A DNA stretch of 64,000 bases, taken from assembly GCA_036362985.1 (NCBI GenBank), contig JAYGXS010000004.1, positions 17,808,081 to 17,872,080 of the forward strand, in the 5' to 3' direction. The position numbers and the translations under genes are program-made. The notes beneath the pieces are model-generated. The model worked only from the letters and a program-made list of their open reading frames with translations. It was not told where the DNA came from and did not search any database. This document shows, piece by piece, positions 23,640-36,729 of the stretch; positions within the stretch are counted from its first letter, which is position 1, and each line of letters opens with the position of its first letter. Source of the stretch: Ligula intestinalis (taxonomy: Eukaryota; Platyhelminthes; Cestoda; Diphyllobothriidea; Diphyllobothriidae).

Positions 23640-24920
23640 TTTAATAAAAGCACGTCTGCTTACATACCCTGGTGTTTTACCCACCAGAAAGCTGTATAGT
23701 GGCCTGTGAGCTCACAGGTTTTTATTAATTACCTTTAACTGCTTTTCATACACTATCTCAATGAAAATTTGGCCATTATTGCCTACCACTAGTATTTGAA
23801 GTCAATTCAGTACCATCTTGTTGATATTTATGATTGCACATAAAACGTGTTCAGAAAGATAAACCAATACTTCATGGCCACGAAATGGCGCTGAGTTAAT
23901 AGCGCAAGCATAAACCCGACAATACTTGTAGTGGGTCCATCAAGTACACCGCGTTACTTTAAATTTACAGGATCCTAGAATAGCCTCGTCGCATTGCTGC
24001 GACTAACTTCGATTGGTTCACTCAATTGGTGCAATTGTGGTTAAAACTTTTTTGTAACTCACTAATATTTGCGTTTGAAAACCCACGGGGTCAAAGTACT
24101 CCACCTTGCAGACAGGTGGCAGTACAGATGACAACAAACAAAGATACCTAGTGTGCTTGCGTCGACGGTTAACTTTTATAAATTGGCTCTGAAGAAGAGC
24201 ACATTCTTGGTTATTAAGTTCCTCTTTGCAGCCTAACTATCCTTTTACCCGAAACGATGTGAACTAGGGGAAGGCGGTGAAGCCTGTGTAATTCAGCGAC
24301 GTCATAAACAGCATCGCCTCTTCGTCCAAATATAACCAGTTATCTTCTCTTAATGAAACGATCTGAACTGTTTACATGCCTCTCTCTTCTCAAACAGCGC
24401 CTAAGCCCAGCAAGGCCAGGCTCGCATTGTACAAGTGGACCTGGGCTAAATTCTAGAAGGGCACTTATTTTCGTTTCCTTAACTTCACACTAATCCTCAC
24501 TCAAAATTTGTAGTCGTAAACCGTAGTAACATACTTTAATATTGTCCTTAACCCCAACTCGAAAATAAACCGAGTTATCATTTTCCTTGATTTAATCCGA
24601 AAAACACCCGCATTGCGGCAGTTGTTCTTCCACTATCCTGCCCAGGGCTAGATAAGTAACCACATCAGCATCCTGTTCTTTCACAAACAGCTCTTTTTCT
24701 TATCACTCACTGCACCGATGTTTCAATCGGTGCGCAAACATCCTCGACTAACCCGAATGAAGTTCCGGATGTGCGTTTAGTTTAAAACACAGGATGGTGT
24801 TTTGCTATTTAAATTTCAACTAACAGGAAAAGCGATCTTCTTTCAGGCTTTCTCTTGTTTTCTTTTTAATTGGTCAGACAAAGTGTCATTTTCGCTTTTT
24901 CATTTTCTTCTTCACTTTCC
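23640..24920 (+). repeat. tandem duplication unit A (~1.3 kb)
   Basis: This unit aligns along its length with 25,030-26,400. Shared landmarks in the same order include CCACCAGAAA/GCACCAGGAAA, ACTTCATGGC, GTACACCG, GTCGACGGTT (24,161 and 25,571) and CACTCACTGC (24,704 and 26,214). The offset is about 1,410 bp in the first half and 1,510 bp in the second, because unit B carries extra sequence near 25,600-25,720. Divergence is considerable, so the duplication is old. I see no coding content. Confidence 0.7.
23714..23848 (+). repeat. source-like copy of the 135-bp segment at 16,662
   Basis: This lies inside unit A of the tandem duplication and is nearly identical to 16,662-16,796. The homologous stretch in unit B (about 25,118-25,262) is far more diverged, so the 16.7-kb copy derives from unit A rather than from unit B. 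Confidence 0.7.
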
Positions 24921-25029
24921 TTTTTAATAATTTGCTAAATAATAGTAGATATCTCCCCAGAATTTCCAGAAAGCAACCATCGCTATTGCCCTAGACATGC
25001 TGTAGTGTACTTGCTAGATGCTAGCTTTA

Positions 25030-26400
25030 ATAATGGCATTTTTCCTTAAATACCTTGATGTTTCACGCACCAGGAAACTGCAGTCTGATTTTCGTTTGTG
25101 AATAAAATGAGGTGTGAGCTCAAACGTATTGATTAATAACCTTAATTTTTTTCTTATACAATATCCCAACCCATGTTTGGCTATTATAGATTATTTAAGT
25201 GTTTGAATTTCAGTTCACTACCATTTTGCTAATATTTTCTATGTGTGCACAAAATATGTTCTAAAAGAAGACGCACTACTTCATGGCTAAAAGGGACTAT
25301 GAATTAGCAGCGTATAAGTTGAACTCCAAGTTACCGGAAGTGGCTATACCGAGTACACCGTGTTACTTAACATTAATAAAATCTGAGAATAACCTTTTTA
25401 TATTGCACCGACTGGCTTAGATTTGTTCACTCAAGTGGTTTAATTGCGAATGAGGCGTTTGTTGTAACTCACCGTTATTTACGTTTGCAAACTCATGGGT
25501 TCAAAAAACTGCACATTGTAGACAGTTGGCGGTGAAGATGTGAACTAAAAAAGATGTCTACTGTGCTCGCGTCGACGGTTTGACTTTTAGAGTTGCGAAA
25601 ATTCCCATCCGAGACTGCGGAGGTGTAGGCGGCAAGCATACGTAGACTTTCGAAAATTTTCATCGGTACATGACTTTTATTAATTTCTTTTCAAGTACAT
25701 CACATGCTGGGTTTTCGAACTCCTCTAGGTAGTTTAAATATCGTTTTAATGGAATCGATTCGATTAAGGTGAAGACGGTGGTGCCTGTGGAATTAAACGA
25801 TATCATAAATGGTGTCGCCCTTTTGTCCAAATACAATTAGTTATTTTATCCTAATGAAAGCATCTGAATTGATTATATGCCCCCCCCCCTTCTCAAACAG
25901 TGCCCAAACTTACGAAGGCCAGGCCTACGCTGTACGAGTGGATCTGCACCTAATTCCAGAAGGGTACTTAGTTTCATGTCCTAAACTTCATAGTAACGCT
26001 CGCCTTAATTTGAGCCTTACATCGTAAAACGTGGCTTAACTTTATCCTTAACGCCAACTCGAAACTAAAACAAACTCTACGTTCCGTTAAGTTTATCGGA
26101 GAACCACCTGGATTGCGGGTGGTTGCTCTTCCGCTATCCTGCCGGGGGACGAACTTGTCTTGCAGACAGGAAAACACAAACGGGAGGGCAACACAAACAG
26201 CAAATTTCATTACCACTCACTGCCTTGATGCACAAACTATCATGAAAACAAATAACATCGACTTACCAGTGAGGGAGCTCCAAATATGCATTAAGTTGAA
26301 CACGCAGGCTGTTAGTTTGCTTCTTTTGTTTCAATCAATAAGTAAAGCTACCTCCTTTTTTTCTTTGGTCAGACGTACAGCTTTCTTCATTTTCTTTCAG
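25030..26400 (+). repeat. tandem duplication unit B
   Basis: This is the second unit of the direct duplication described at 23,640. It has a private insertion of about 100 bp near 25,600-25,720 and a C-homopolymer near 25,880. The homology fades into T-rich sequence (TTGGTCAGAC then a TTCATTTTCTT-like run) at both unit ends. Open frames within it (25,809-26,027 and 26,113-26,460) are not conserved in unit A, which argues against their being genes. Confidence 0.7.
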
Positions 26401-28564
26401 TCTGGTCAAGGCTCGACTGCTACTGGTAAGCATTCCTTTTCACCAAAGATTCTAGTTTAATCACCGGCGTAACTGTGTTAGCGCCTGCATACCTTTGGTA
26501 TGGTGTATGTTACTCTCGATTTATGTAGACGTGCGTCCCAGCACAAACCCCGGAGAGGCATCTGAACTAGACAACTGCGCTTTGTGAGCTAAGGCGGCTT
26601 GACTCCGGTGGGGTGCGTAATTTGCCGCTCTTCATGTTAACGCAATGAAATCATGCGACAAACCGACTCATTTACCTTGGGGCCCGCACAATCAGCTCAG
26701 CGGTCTGTTAAAATGCATACTCCGTGGGGTACAAGCGAGAAAAAGCTTTCTGTTGGTTACGAAGTAGTCAGCAGGTTTAATAAGCCGACCAATGTGTCAA
26801 GTGCAAACAGACCTCAGTCACAATGCTCAAACGGATAGAAAGAGTGGAAATGAAGTTAACGGTTTCGAGTGTTCACAAGAGACCCTACCTACACCCTTAT
26901 TGAAAGTGATTTATGGTGGCTTGAGTCACTAGCGCAATATTCTCTTCTTAAGGGTACATTTGTTCTGCTGTGGGAATTTCGGGATTGTTGAAGTGGTGTC
27001 GTCTTATCTCGTGGCTACTCGCGAGGTTCACATTGTAGTCTCATTCTCAAGATTGCAAGGTGTGGTCGAAACTGTACTCTCTGCCCTGCATAACCTTAGT
27101 TGGTGTAAGTCACACTTACTGACAAGCACGTGGGCTACCAGGCCTTAGTAACTCGAGAATAGGTGTACAAATTTGTCCTTTTGAGCTTCATAAAGGTGGC
27201 AGAGTATTTTGTCGGGGCGAACATGGGGTTCTGTGCGGACACGCAGGAAGAGATTGAGGTCGTTCTAGCCACCGATCCCGTGCCAACCTAGCACCCTCCC
27301 TTCTCCCCACGGCCCTTTCAACCCACCTCATCGCTTACGACAAAAAAACGCTGAAGTCAAATAGGACATCTAATATCTCAGTCTCCATTACAAATGGCGT
27401 AAAGGCCATAAAAGAAGTTGTCCTTCATATCGTCGGTGTTTGCTACTGGAAATGTGTGGGGATGCTGCCGGGAGCGAGATTCCCTCTCTGTAAAGGACAA
27501 ACTTATGATCATTTAGCGGTCAGTAAGGCCCCGTAAGATGCCGAGCAATAGTGCTGATGCTTTATTCGTGAGGGAGAAGGAAACTAATTTATCGCGCCTC
27601 TTGGAATGTCGGTCATCTGCTCCAGCAAAGGATAAACACGCCACTTGGTTAATCTAGTTGTTCTTGTTCGGTGAAATGGGTTTCATAAAGAGACCAAATG
27701 TCTATTTTTCAGAAACCAGCTCTAAATAACCTGAACCTGTATATATTTCCGATGTATGTTGACCAAGTATTTACGTAAGAATCAAGAAAAAAAAGTTAAA
27801 TTTACCATTGTGCGCAATGTCACGCTGGTCGGCTGCAAAGAAGCCCAGCGATGAATAAAATTGTGGTTTAAAGAAGTACAGGATCGAATAAAATTACTTA
27901 TTCTGAAGGTTGCCCCAGGACAGTCTTCGACACCATAGAGCCCATTATCTGACACTAGCGACCTTCTCAACTGTCAGCTAGAGATCAACCGGCACACTTA
28001 TATAGTCTAAAACACTAAAATATTTGGTTGTTTCGTAAAGTGCTTAACAACATGAAAGAATTACTGTGTAAAACACACTTGCACTGCGAATTTTCATTTT
28101 TTTAATCCATGTTTACCCCTCACATGGCTAAACCCCTCTTGAATTCTTATTTTCAGTTGTTCCTACCAGGCCTAATGGGACGTGCGCTTTCCAAAGGACT
28201 TTTGCCAACCAAAACTTCCTCAACGCAGTGAGACACCGTCATAAAACGTATGTTTCTGCAAAATGTAACTCTTATCTGCCAAATAGGGCAGCAGGCCTCC
28301 AAAAGGCATGTAGCACTAATTTAGATATCTTGGCAGTCCGACACCTAATTGGTATCTTATTTCTGCAAATATTACCATGTTTGAGTAGAGAAGTCAAGTT
28401 TGAAAACATGTTTTCAGCAAATCTTCGTCAGGCCAAGCATTTGCAGGGCTAGTTAAAACTGCACAGTTGGGCAGGGTTTATAAGGATAGTCTAATTACAA
28501 TTAATCGTTTATACGTCACCCGCATGGCAAAGTCGGCTTGTCTGCGCATGTCTCAGACTTGTTT
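26401..28564. other. no recognisable gene
   Basis: No gene is recognised. Short open frames (26,653-26,838; 26,960-27,148; 28,228-28,452) lack splice context or homology that I can name. Confidence 0.5.
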
Positions 28565-29400
28565 ACGATTACCTATGACTAAGGATTCCCGACGGAATCC
28601 GAAACGTCAGGCAAATAAAACTCTTGTTCCAGTGATCGCATCTTCGTCTTCTGAGGAGTTCTTCTGTTGGGGGAGGGGGAGAAAGGTGGAGGGAGAAAAG
28701 GGGGGAGGGGGCAATTGGGCTAGATTGCGGGCGTTGATCAGAGGAGTGATAATTGCTGCTATTTGCACGAAGCAGGCCAATGTCACTGGAGGGTGGAGGC
28801 AAAATGCGATCGCCGTCTCTCGTCAGGGTCCGCCACGGAAATACAAGGGCGTGTCAGCGTCAGTACAGTGACAGTACTGGATTCACTAGCCGTATAGCCA
28901 CCGCTCCAACTGTTGCCAGCACCCATTGGCGCAGGCCCTTGGAAAAGTTAGTTGGTCTCCGGTAGATGACCTTAAAGGTTTCGTTAGTATCGATTCGGTG
29001 ATTCGTATCGACAGGATGTGCGAGAATAGAACTCGAGATCGATCTAGTTTCGCCTTTACTTAACTGGGCCGGTATGTGTTCACGTACCCTCTTTTCCAGG
29101 CACCTTGTTGTTCTGCCAATGTATCCTGCTCCACAGGCGCGAGTTAAAAAGTAAATGCAGACGAATGTGGCCATCAACGGGAATCGGTCTTTACCTCTGA
29201 TCGTAGGACGGAAGAGTCCGTGAAGAATACCCGTAAGTTCGCCGCTGAGTAAGCGCTTGCGATTGCGGTCCTCAGGCGTCATTTGACCAGCTCACTTGTT
29301 GCATTGCCTATGAAAGGCAGTCTTATGAATACGCCTTTCTTTTCTGCGGTGAAGGTTCCCTTATTGTCCGCTACAGCTATTCTAGTTTCCTTGTATCAAC
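28565..29400 (-). mobile_element. Penelope-like retroelement, 3' part with GIY-YIG endonuclease
   Basis: Penelope-like elements encode a reverse transcriptase followed by a GIY-YIG nuclease. On the - strand, sequence from about 29,400 gives a linker (KGVFIRLPFIGN-like, typical of the region after the RT). It then enters the frame 29,282-28,860, with the nuclease core GAGYIGRTTRCLEKRVREH and a downstream ETFKVIYRRP block. The catalytic Tyr and Arg positions are present. The linker and nuclease lie in different frames, so at least one frameshift exists, and the RT is missing. The 3' end (28,565-28,650) carries the family tail GCCTGACGTTTCGGATTCCG. Between them lies a strongly pyrimidine-rich tract (G-rich on the + strand, about 28,667-28,720). 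This is a 5'-truncated, inactive copy. Confidence 0.8.
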
Positions 29401-32400
29401 ACCTACAACTCAAATTTTAAGCACACTGGCGTAACAAAAAATGTATTTAAGCTTAAGATAGTTGAACGTTCTGTTGAGTGAAAACTCCCCTGAATGCTAC
29501 TTTTAAAACTGAAAGTTGTCCCTGGTACTTCGGAGTGGGCAGCTATGTATGCATGGTTAATTCTGTTTGTAAAAACGCAGCCATTTCTTAAATGAACGCT
29601 TTTATGTCCTTTTTTTCAAGTTTTAAATTCTAGATTACGCAGAACTCCCATATTGTTACTTTTTCTTTGACCCCAAAAAATTTAGACGTAGCATATCTTT
29701 GCCTGTAACCTGGCGATAAATACATATATAATAGTGGTTGTCAAGACCTTGTCTTCTTTGGAAGGAACCGGAATAAGTATTGAAGGATGAACCGCTATTA
29801 TTGCTTCCGCAACACAAATCAGAAGGCGTCTTATGTCATGCTAGGATGAGAGCGAAGCATTTTATCATTCGGAACTTGAGCTTGATTTTGGGCGTTTCTG
29901 TGTTAAGTCTCATTGATACAGGAAGATGGCCACTGTGACTTTTTTTTTCGAAAGTAAATTGGTATAGGATAACTTTTCTCGATGCTTCTTGTGTTTCACA
30001 TGCTCTCAGGCGCTAGATAAAAAAGAAACCTCTAAGCAGGCAGAATATTATCTTCAATAACAGTATATTATAAGTGCTACTGCGGAAATCAACCCTCCAT
30101 AATACACAACTTTTGGTAACAGGGGGTTAAAGCATGAAACATTATAGGAGGCATGAGATAAAATAAAAGAAATATAACAAATAAAAACTGGCAATGGTTT
30201 AGAAAATTATTATAAAGAGCTTATACATAGCGAAGCTAATTCGCGCGATAATTGAAAATTTTAGTAAATTAGATAACTTAAATTATTTAAATTAAATTAA
30301 ATTAATAAAAAATAAATAAAAAACGACAAAAAAATTACCATTTCTAACTATCCCTTATTCAATAATTCTGTTGTTTTGTTTTCCGTGGTGGTGCCTATAA
30401 TACACTTTTATTCTTTCTTCATTTGAGAACAAAAAGAAAATATATGCATATCGATACGAAAAATGGAGTATACCTTACTCGCGGCATAAATACTGGCTTA
30501 AAGCCCATATACGCGCCTCCTGATGTTTCGGTTGCTGCATCACGCTGTGTCTTCGAGCGTCCTCTACGCGATTTCTAGGATTGAACAGCTTTTTAGTATC
30601 AGAAAGCATTAGGAGCAGGGCGGGAAAATTGGTGATTGGGATATTACTTTTTAGCGTCAGATCTGAAATTAGTACCCATGTAGTTCAAGTACCAAAGTCT
30701 GCATAAAAAGATTTAGAGGACCCAATGAGTAGCTGAAGCCATTGCCGCTGCATCATGCAACAGCAGAAACTTTCATACTACCTTTTAGCCAACATAAATG
30801 AGAGTTAGAACATCTCTGACAGTATCAAGTTTCACAAACTTTCTCTGACATGTTAATCTGGCCGAGGTAGAGTCATCGTACCTGTGGCTCAGCGGCATCT
30901 GCGACTATACTGCGGTGGAAATCATGTATGTGTTCTTCTGACAAAACACATGAGAATAGCCCTATGCCCCTTAATAGAGGCGGCTTTGCACTCAATTCCA
31001 GGAGTATATATTCTCGTGTACTGACTACCACACCCTTACTTCCGTTTCCCTCGTATTTACCGTCAAGCTACCATGGGAATACTGTAATGGGTACTTAATA
31101 AAGCAACTTATTTCGCTATTAGGTGGTGCTCCTCTTCGACTATTCCATCAGAGGAGGAGCAGGGGGAGCGCAAAAATGGCCCACACAAATATTCAACATT
31201 CCCTGCAGCCCTTCGCTTCCAGCCCTAACCAGGGATTTCATCGGCTTTCTAAGCCCCACAAACTTCGACTGAAATGCCATTGCCTGTCATGGTGAGACGA
31301 CACGAATGTTATATGACTGACGTTCCCAGTGAAGGCACCTCTTGCCTCTTATTTAAACCTTCTCTCAAGATTCTGTTGTGATCATGCTGCCGACTCACAT
31401 GACTAAATTCTAGACTTCTGACAAAAAATCCGATCCGTTTATCCCCTACGCTATGTTGAAGGTTGCAGATGAAAGAACCGCTTAAGGTTATTAGAATGCG
31501 TGTTTAAATCCCTCCGAAGCAATGTGACTCCATGCACTTTTGGTCTTGCAAGTTGACACTTGTGATCACCTTGTACAGACAGTGGCGCGTGCCATTCTAG
31601 GTTAGTTACGGGTGGGTCAACAGACACGTTGGTCTGATTTCGAGCCTAAAACCGAACACGTGATAGTTACAAGTTGAGCCAATTAACAGGTAAGTCAACT
31701 CACCTGCAGAACGTTGCTCTCCCGACAAGACAAGTAATGTAGGAGACAGAAGCCTGGATGTCTTCCTAACGCTTTGTCAACTGCTATATAAACGTACCTA
31801 TCCCATATCTGATTCTGCGAAACAATGGAGGTACGAAGCACTCGGTGGCGCCAATTATCGCTACAGTCAACGCGGTTGGAGGCAGGTGTAAAAATCCTGG
31901 TGAAAGGGAACTCGGTTGCCCCCTCCCCCACACTCGCATTGACAAACTACGTATCAGGTAACATGCACCATATGAAGGCAAACCTCCGCGCAGAAACCGC
32001 CAGTCTCTGCAGAAGGATAATTGAAATCAATAATTGAGACGTTTTGCTCACAATAAACGTTTATCGGTGAATATGTCCTCTTATTTTAACAAATTACAAA
32101 TTCTATGCCCTGTTTGAATCTCGTTTGGCACTAAGTGCGCTGAAATCCCCGTGAAGAAGTAATTTACTTGACTACTTTACCATATATGTGCTTAAAATTC
32201 GCTTATTCAATCAGAGAAACTGTAGAAGGGAATCCAATGAACAACACCTGTCCTAAACAATTTGGGACATTGGTGAGCAATTCAGACTGCAAGGTGCATT
32301 AGCTTGTCAAATTGTCCTGTCAAATCAGTGCATTGCACCTTCGAAGCAGAATGACCTCTTAAATCTCCAATCAAACCCACATCACCAAATTCTCCTCCAT

Positions 32401-34248
32401 GGAATAAAACAGTTATCAGACGGAATTCTTTTCTTTAAGCCTATCCAGAGCGATTGACCGTGATGCAAAAGACACCATTGTACATACTTAAGTTAAATAT
32501 GGAGTACACTCTTGCTGACCAGAAGGTCTTACAGCAAGTAATTGTTGAAGCATAAACTAAATTTTCACGGAAACTTTAATAAATCTGTATTCAGCAGTTT
32601 GAAGTGAACATTCAGCAAGACATGGGCGTTGGAACCTCCCATAATACCAGTGCTCTTAGCTCAATTTCTTTGAGATTAATGTTGGAGGTGGGGTAGGAAT
32701 TAGGTAAAGGTTTTCGTACCGATGAAGGCATGATTAAGGCTAAATGACAGAGCTATGGAAGTGGAACCTTTCTGGAATTTAGGGCGAACATAATTCTACT
32801 CTCTGGCCAGTTGTCGTTTCTTATGTCTTGATGTGAATGCTTCCGTGAATAATCATTGAACCACCATATTTAAACCTAGCCCATACTGATTATAAAACAG
32901 TGGTGGCACAGTCATCTCCTTAGCTCTTCGCACTGAAGCAAAGCATCCGAAGACTGCCTTTATCACTCTTGTTATGCAACCCCGGTCTCAAATTTCTGAA
33001 AATCTCAAGAAAACTCCAAAAGCCTGACCTAAATTCCGAAATGACGGTTTGATTTAGTTTATATGTGTTACGCCGGTCTGCAAGTGAGATTTCCTCGAAA
33101 GTGGTCCTGAAGTCTTGATTAAACAAAGTGTATGAGGAAGCCTTGAAAAATATGGAGGCGCTTCATAACAGACCGTATAATTATTTGGAACCAAAGGGCT
33201 AATTAAATTACGCTGATATGCTTACTAATGCTAGGTGCATTAAATTACTGCTTTTTAATTTACACCTTTGCGTTTGTCCATTTGCCGAACAAGGTGACTT
33301 AAAGTACCACCGACCGAAAGTTGCGTGGTGTTGTTTCCTCAATAAAGCAAGGAACAAACAATAAATAACCGTATTTTGCCTTTGAACACCAAATGATGAC
33401 TCCTGCGATTGTGATCTTTATAACAATGATAACTAGTCTAAAGTGCCACTGACAAGACAAAAGGAATCAAGTTGACCATGTAGGGCCAATCTGTCCCTAA
33501 TAGCAACAGTATACCAGGGATCTGGGGCTTGCACTCGTACTGATCGTCTCGATCTGCAGTTGAGGTATGGCTCACCGGAGACAAAAAATAAACCAAGCAA
33601 TAGCCGTTCCAGTCCACACCATTTTAAAGTACCTGCTTCTTCATCTTATAGAGGACGGCACAACCGCATGGGACTTTTTGTCGTCCTTTCCTGGTTTCCA
33701 TCTTCTTCAGGAATATGAGAATTGAGGGTCCCCAAAAATGACGCGTGCTTGCCTCATCATCTAGAATCCCAGATAATTGCGCCGTTCCTTTGCACTCGAA
33801 TCATCTAGAGAGTATAATTATAGTTTCTAAAAGTCCCATGACCGCTTAATTTCGACTTTTGCTTTCACTTGGCACTCAGACCTTGAAGTTTGTGCACGAA
33901 CGCGTCCTTCTGTAGAGACCTTAACCTCTTATTTCCGGTTATTATAAGACTATTTTATTTGCATCAACAGTAACAGTCTGACGCTTGCTGTTGCCTTCGA
34001 CTTTATCATCGCATATAAAGCATGGGGTTCTGCATCTATGACCGGCCAGGAGAAATCACGAAACTTTTAACCCTGACCCATTCAATTAATGACCTGTATG
34101 GGCTCACTCGTGGGAAAAGGATGCTATAGGCTTCATCCCTTTCGAAAGGATACGAAGCTCATCATCATAAATGCTCCTAAACTTACCTTTATGAATAGGA
34201 AAACTGTGTTATAGGTGAATTTATTGGCTGCTCCTTGTACTGTTTTAG
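29401..34248. other. long intronic stretch, nothing recognised
   Basis: No gene is recognised over about 4.8 kb. Positions 30,150-30,340 are extremely AT-rich (AAATTAAATTAAATT-like repeats). A GC-richer patch at 31,700-32,060 has frames on both strands and an AATAAA signal near 32,053, perhaps the end of an old repeat. The acceptor for the SH3 exon closes the stretch. Confidence 0.45.
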
Positions 34249-34324
34249 CGCTGCAGTCGTCATACGCAAATTCGTCGGCCAGAGCGCTATGGAGCTGAGT
34301 GTCGATGTCGGGGATCTCGTTGAG
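34249..34324 (+). CDS. EPS8-like protein, SH3 domain first half (exon)
   Basis: SH3 domains bind proline-rich partners. In EPS8 the SH3 recruits Abi1 and related ligands. The exon ends at a GTAGGC donor (34,325) in phase 0 and encodes the RT-loop half of an SH3: KFVGQSAMELSVDVGDLVE, with the ELSV...GD pattern seen in EPS8 (ELSVLKDDILE). Two acceptors are possible: TGTTTTAG (exon from 34,249, needing two bases from the previous exon) or CTGCAG (exon from 34,257, needing one base after phase 1). The second matches the micro-exon at 18,349. The classical ALYDY start is degenerate (VIRKF). Joined to the exon at 36,730, it completes the domain. Confidence 0.65.
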
Positions 34325-36729
34325 GTAGGCATTTGTTTACTGACATTTTTGACCTAAGGCCTAGTTTTGGCACAGATAAACAAGTAAGCAAGATGGGATT
34401 ATCAATCTCACGCGGGGAGCCTGTTATTATTACCCAACCAGTTACTGGCATTGTTTAATCCCGATATTTCTGTTCAGCTTCCACTAAAATTAGTCATTGC
34501 CGCACATTTTAGTTGGGCAAGGAGCATCCTCTGTTAAAACACCGAAATTCGTTTTCCTTTATCGAGCGCGTTTGTTTTAATCGATCAGCGACAGCAGTTT
34601 CTGTTGTAACACTTCAGACAATGTGTGCAATTAACCGAAGCTGGAAGTTGTATTCATCCTGCTGACGCGTGCGTTTCCCCTGTTGCAGCGAGTCAGTTTT
34701 GGTTGTGGTCGGTAAAACTGCATTTAATCCAATTATGTGCATGACACTGCATTGAGTTGTGTATGGCAGCAAGCTAAGCATGCGCCCATGCTTCTAACCA
34801 CTTAACTGGCACGTGTTTATAAACCGAGAATACGCTGTCTGGGAAATTAAAGGCGAATGTATTTCCGTGAAAATTAAACACCTTTGTTTTACCTTGAAGC
34901 TCGTGTCCATGGCTCAAAGCGTGTGGCTGTAGAACAACGAGCGATAGAAAAAAGGAAACCAAAATTGTCATTTACGACTAATCTGCCATCTCGGTAAGGT
35001 GCAGCTCAGACCGGAAAGACCAAAGGTTCGCCTCCGCGCGCTCTGTTTAATGGTGATCATTTCTGTGCACTACTGTGCAGCCACGGATTCGCCTTTGCGG
35101 AGTTGAGATCGACTTATGGTTGATTGGTGATGGTTGATGACTCAGAAATGGTATTTCAATCTCCCTTGTCTTTGCTGGTAATTTTCATCTAAGATCGGAA
35201 AATTGAAAATTCGCATTGGAGTGGCCTTCAGCTCTGTAGACTGCGTGCCTGATAATGCTAAGTTTTGCCTGGATCTTCGACAAATCGAATCACTAATCTT
35301 TTACAGTTTTTTCTTAGTGCCATTGGATGGCGACTACCTTCATACAATCTATTACGGATCTATGACCTAAGGATACATTGGCGTGACTTCCTATAGGGAC
35401 ACTTGTGCCACCGATATCACGGTCCCTGCCCTCACGTAGAGAGCACGACCACTGTCTGTAGGTTGACATTTCCGTGAGTGCATTTCGGCCGTCCTCCTGT
35501 TATCTCGCTCTATTGTACCAGGTACTTTGGTCATACCTGGTTTTTCACAGAAATCGCGAAACTGGCAAATCAATTTGTAAAGACTAAAGAGCGCACGAGA
35601 CTGTGCCTTCTGATACGTCAATGTATTTTCGAGGTAACCGGGCCTGTGTACGCTCAAAAAGAGTTCATAGGTAGATGAGATAGATTTGGTTCAGTGGCTT
35701 GTACGTCTTACATTCGTCCTTCTGCAGTTCTTGTAGCAGGATACCGACAACTGCTATGATGGCTAACTGAGAAGACATAGCATAGCATCATCATCATCTT
35801 AATTGCGTCCAATCGTAGTCAATATTCGTCCTTTGGGTGGTGCATGGTATCTAGCGCCTTGGTCAGCCCCAGCGTTCTAACTACTGGGTCACAGGCTCGT
35901 TTCCTTCTCAGCTTCGATCAGAAACGTTAACATTGGTGGATGGCTTTTCAATTGCATCGAATCAGATAAGGGTAAGAGGCATGCGGCAAACTGAAATTCG
36001 CAAAGTGTCAATGTATGACAGCAGGGGTCATAGTTCAATGTAAATGATGATCGAATGAAGGAAACTACATTAAATCAGTATATAGGGAAAAAAGGGGAAT
36101 AATACTTGTTGCCAAATTACCAAGGTAATTGGAGATTGACTAAGTGATCTAGCTGCTTGTAAAGGTCGGGTTTCTCTTGCCGTATATAGGCTTTTTTCAA
36201 GTAGCGCAGGTTCTGATTTGTTTGTGCCTGAAAGCTGTTTTAAGGTCCACCCAGTGACCATTTGTCTAGCAGATGTTTTGTAATCCAAAATTGTGGTATT
36301 ATGTCTTCTTATCTGAAAGGCCAATTACAAAAGTTTTCAGCGGCCCTGGCTGCCAGTTGCCCTTCTCCTTCTCAGCTTATTTCATCATCATTTATACTGA
36401 AGTATGACCCTTCTGTTATACATTGACGTTTTGTGAAATTCAATTGGCTGCATACTTCTACTCGTTATCTAACTCGTGCAATGACGGGATACCTTTTAAA
36501 AGCCGTCACGAACTTCGTTGAATACGCTTGTTTGTAAAGTTACGAATTGTTTGCGTACGTGGGGTGTTAATTTAAAAAGCAAAACTCATGGTTGCTGTCG
36601 GCTGGTAAGCCATAAATAACCCACCTAGTCTTTTTGTCGGTGTTTTATTCGTTTGACGGCGAATTATTTACTGCATGGAAGCAGACGCTTTCCGAATTTT
36701 CTCGTCATAGTTCTTCCACATCCCTTCAG
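34325..36729. other. intron within the SH3 domain
   Basis: No gene is recognised. It holds a stretch resembling the SINE 3' body (about 35,130-35,175), a possible - strand SINE remnant (35,783-35,895) and short frames at 35,391-35,657 and 36,070-36,324 (both - strand) that match nothing I know. Confidence 0.45.
35783..35895 (-). mobile_element. possible tRNA-derived SINE remnant
   Basis: On the - strand a box-A-like string (GTAGTTAGAACGCTGG, near 35,885-35,869) is followed about 80 bp later by a GAT-repeat tail (35,786-35,800). That arrangement suits a short tRNA-derived SINE. No convincing box B is visible, so the call is weak. Confidence 0.25.
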
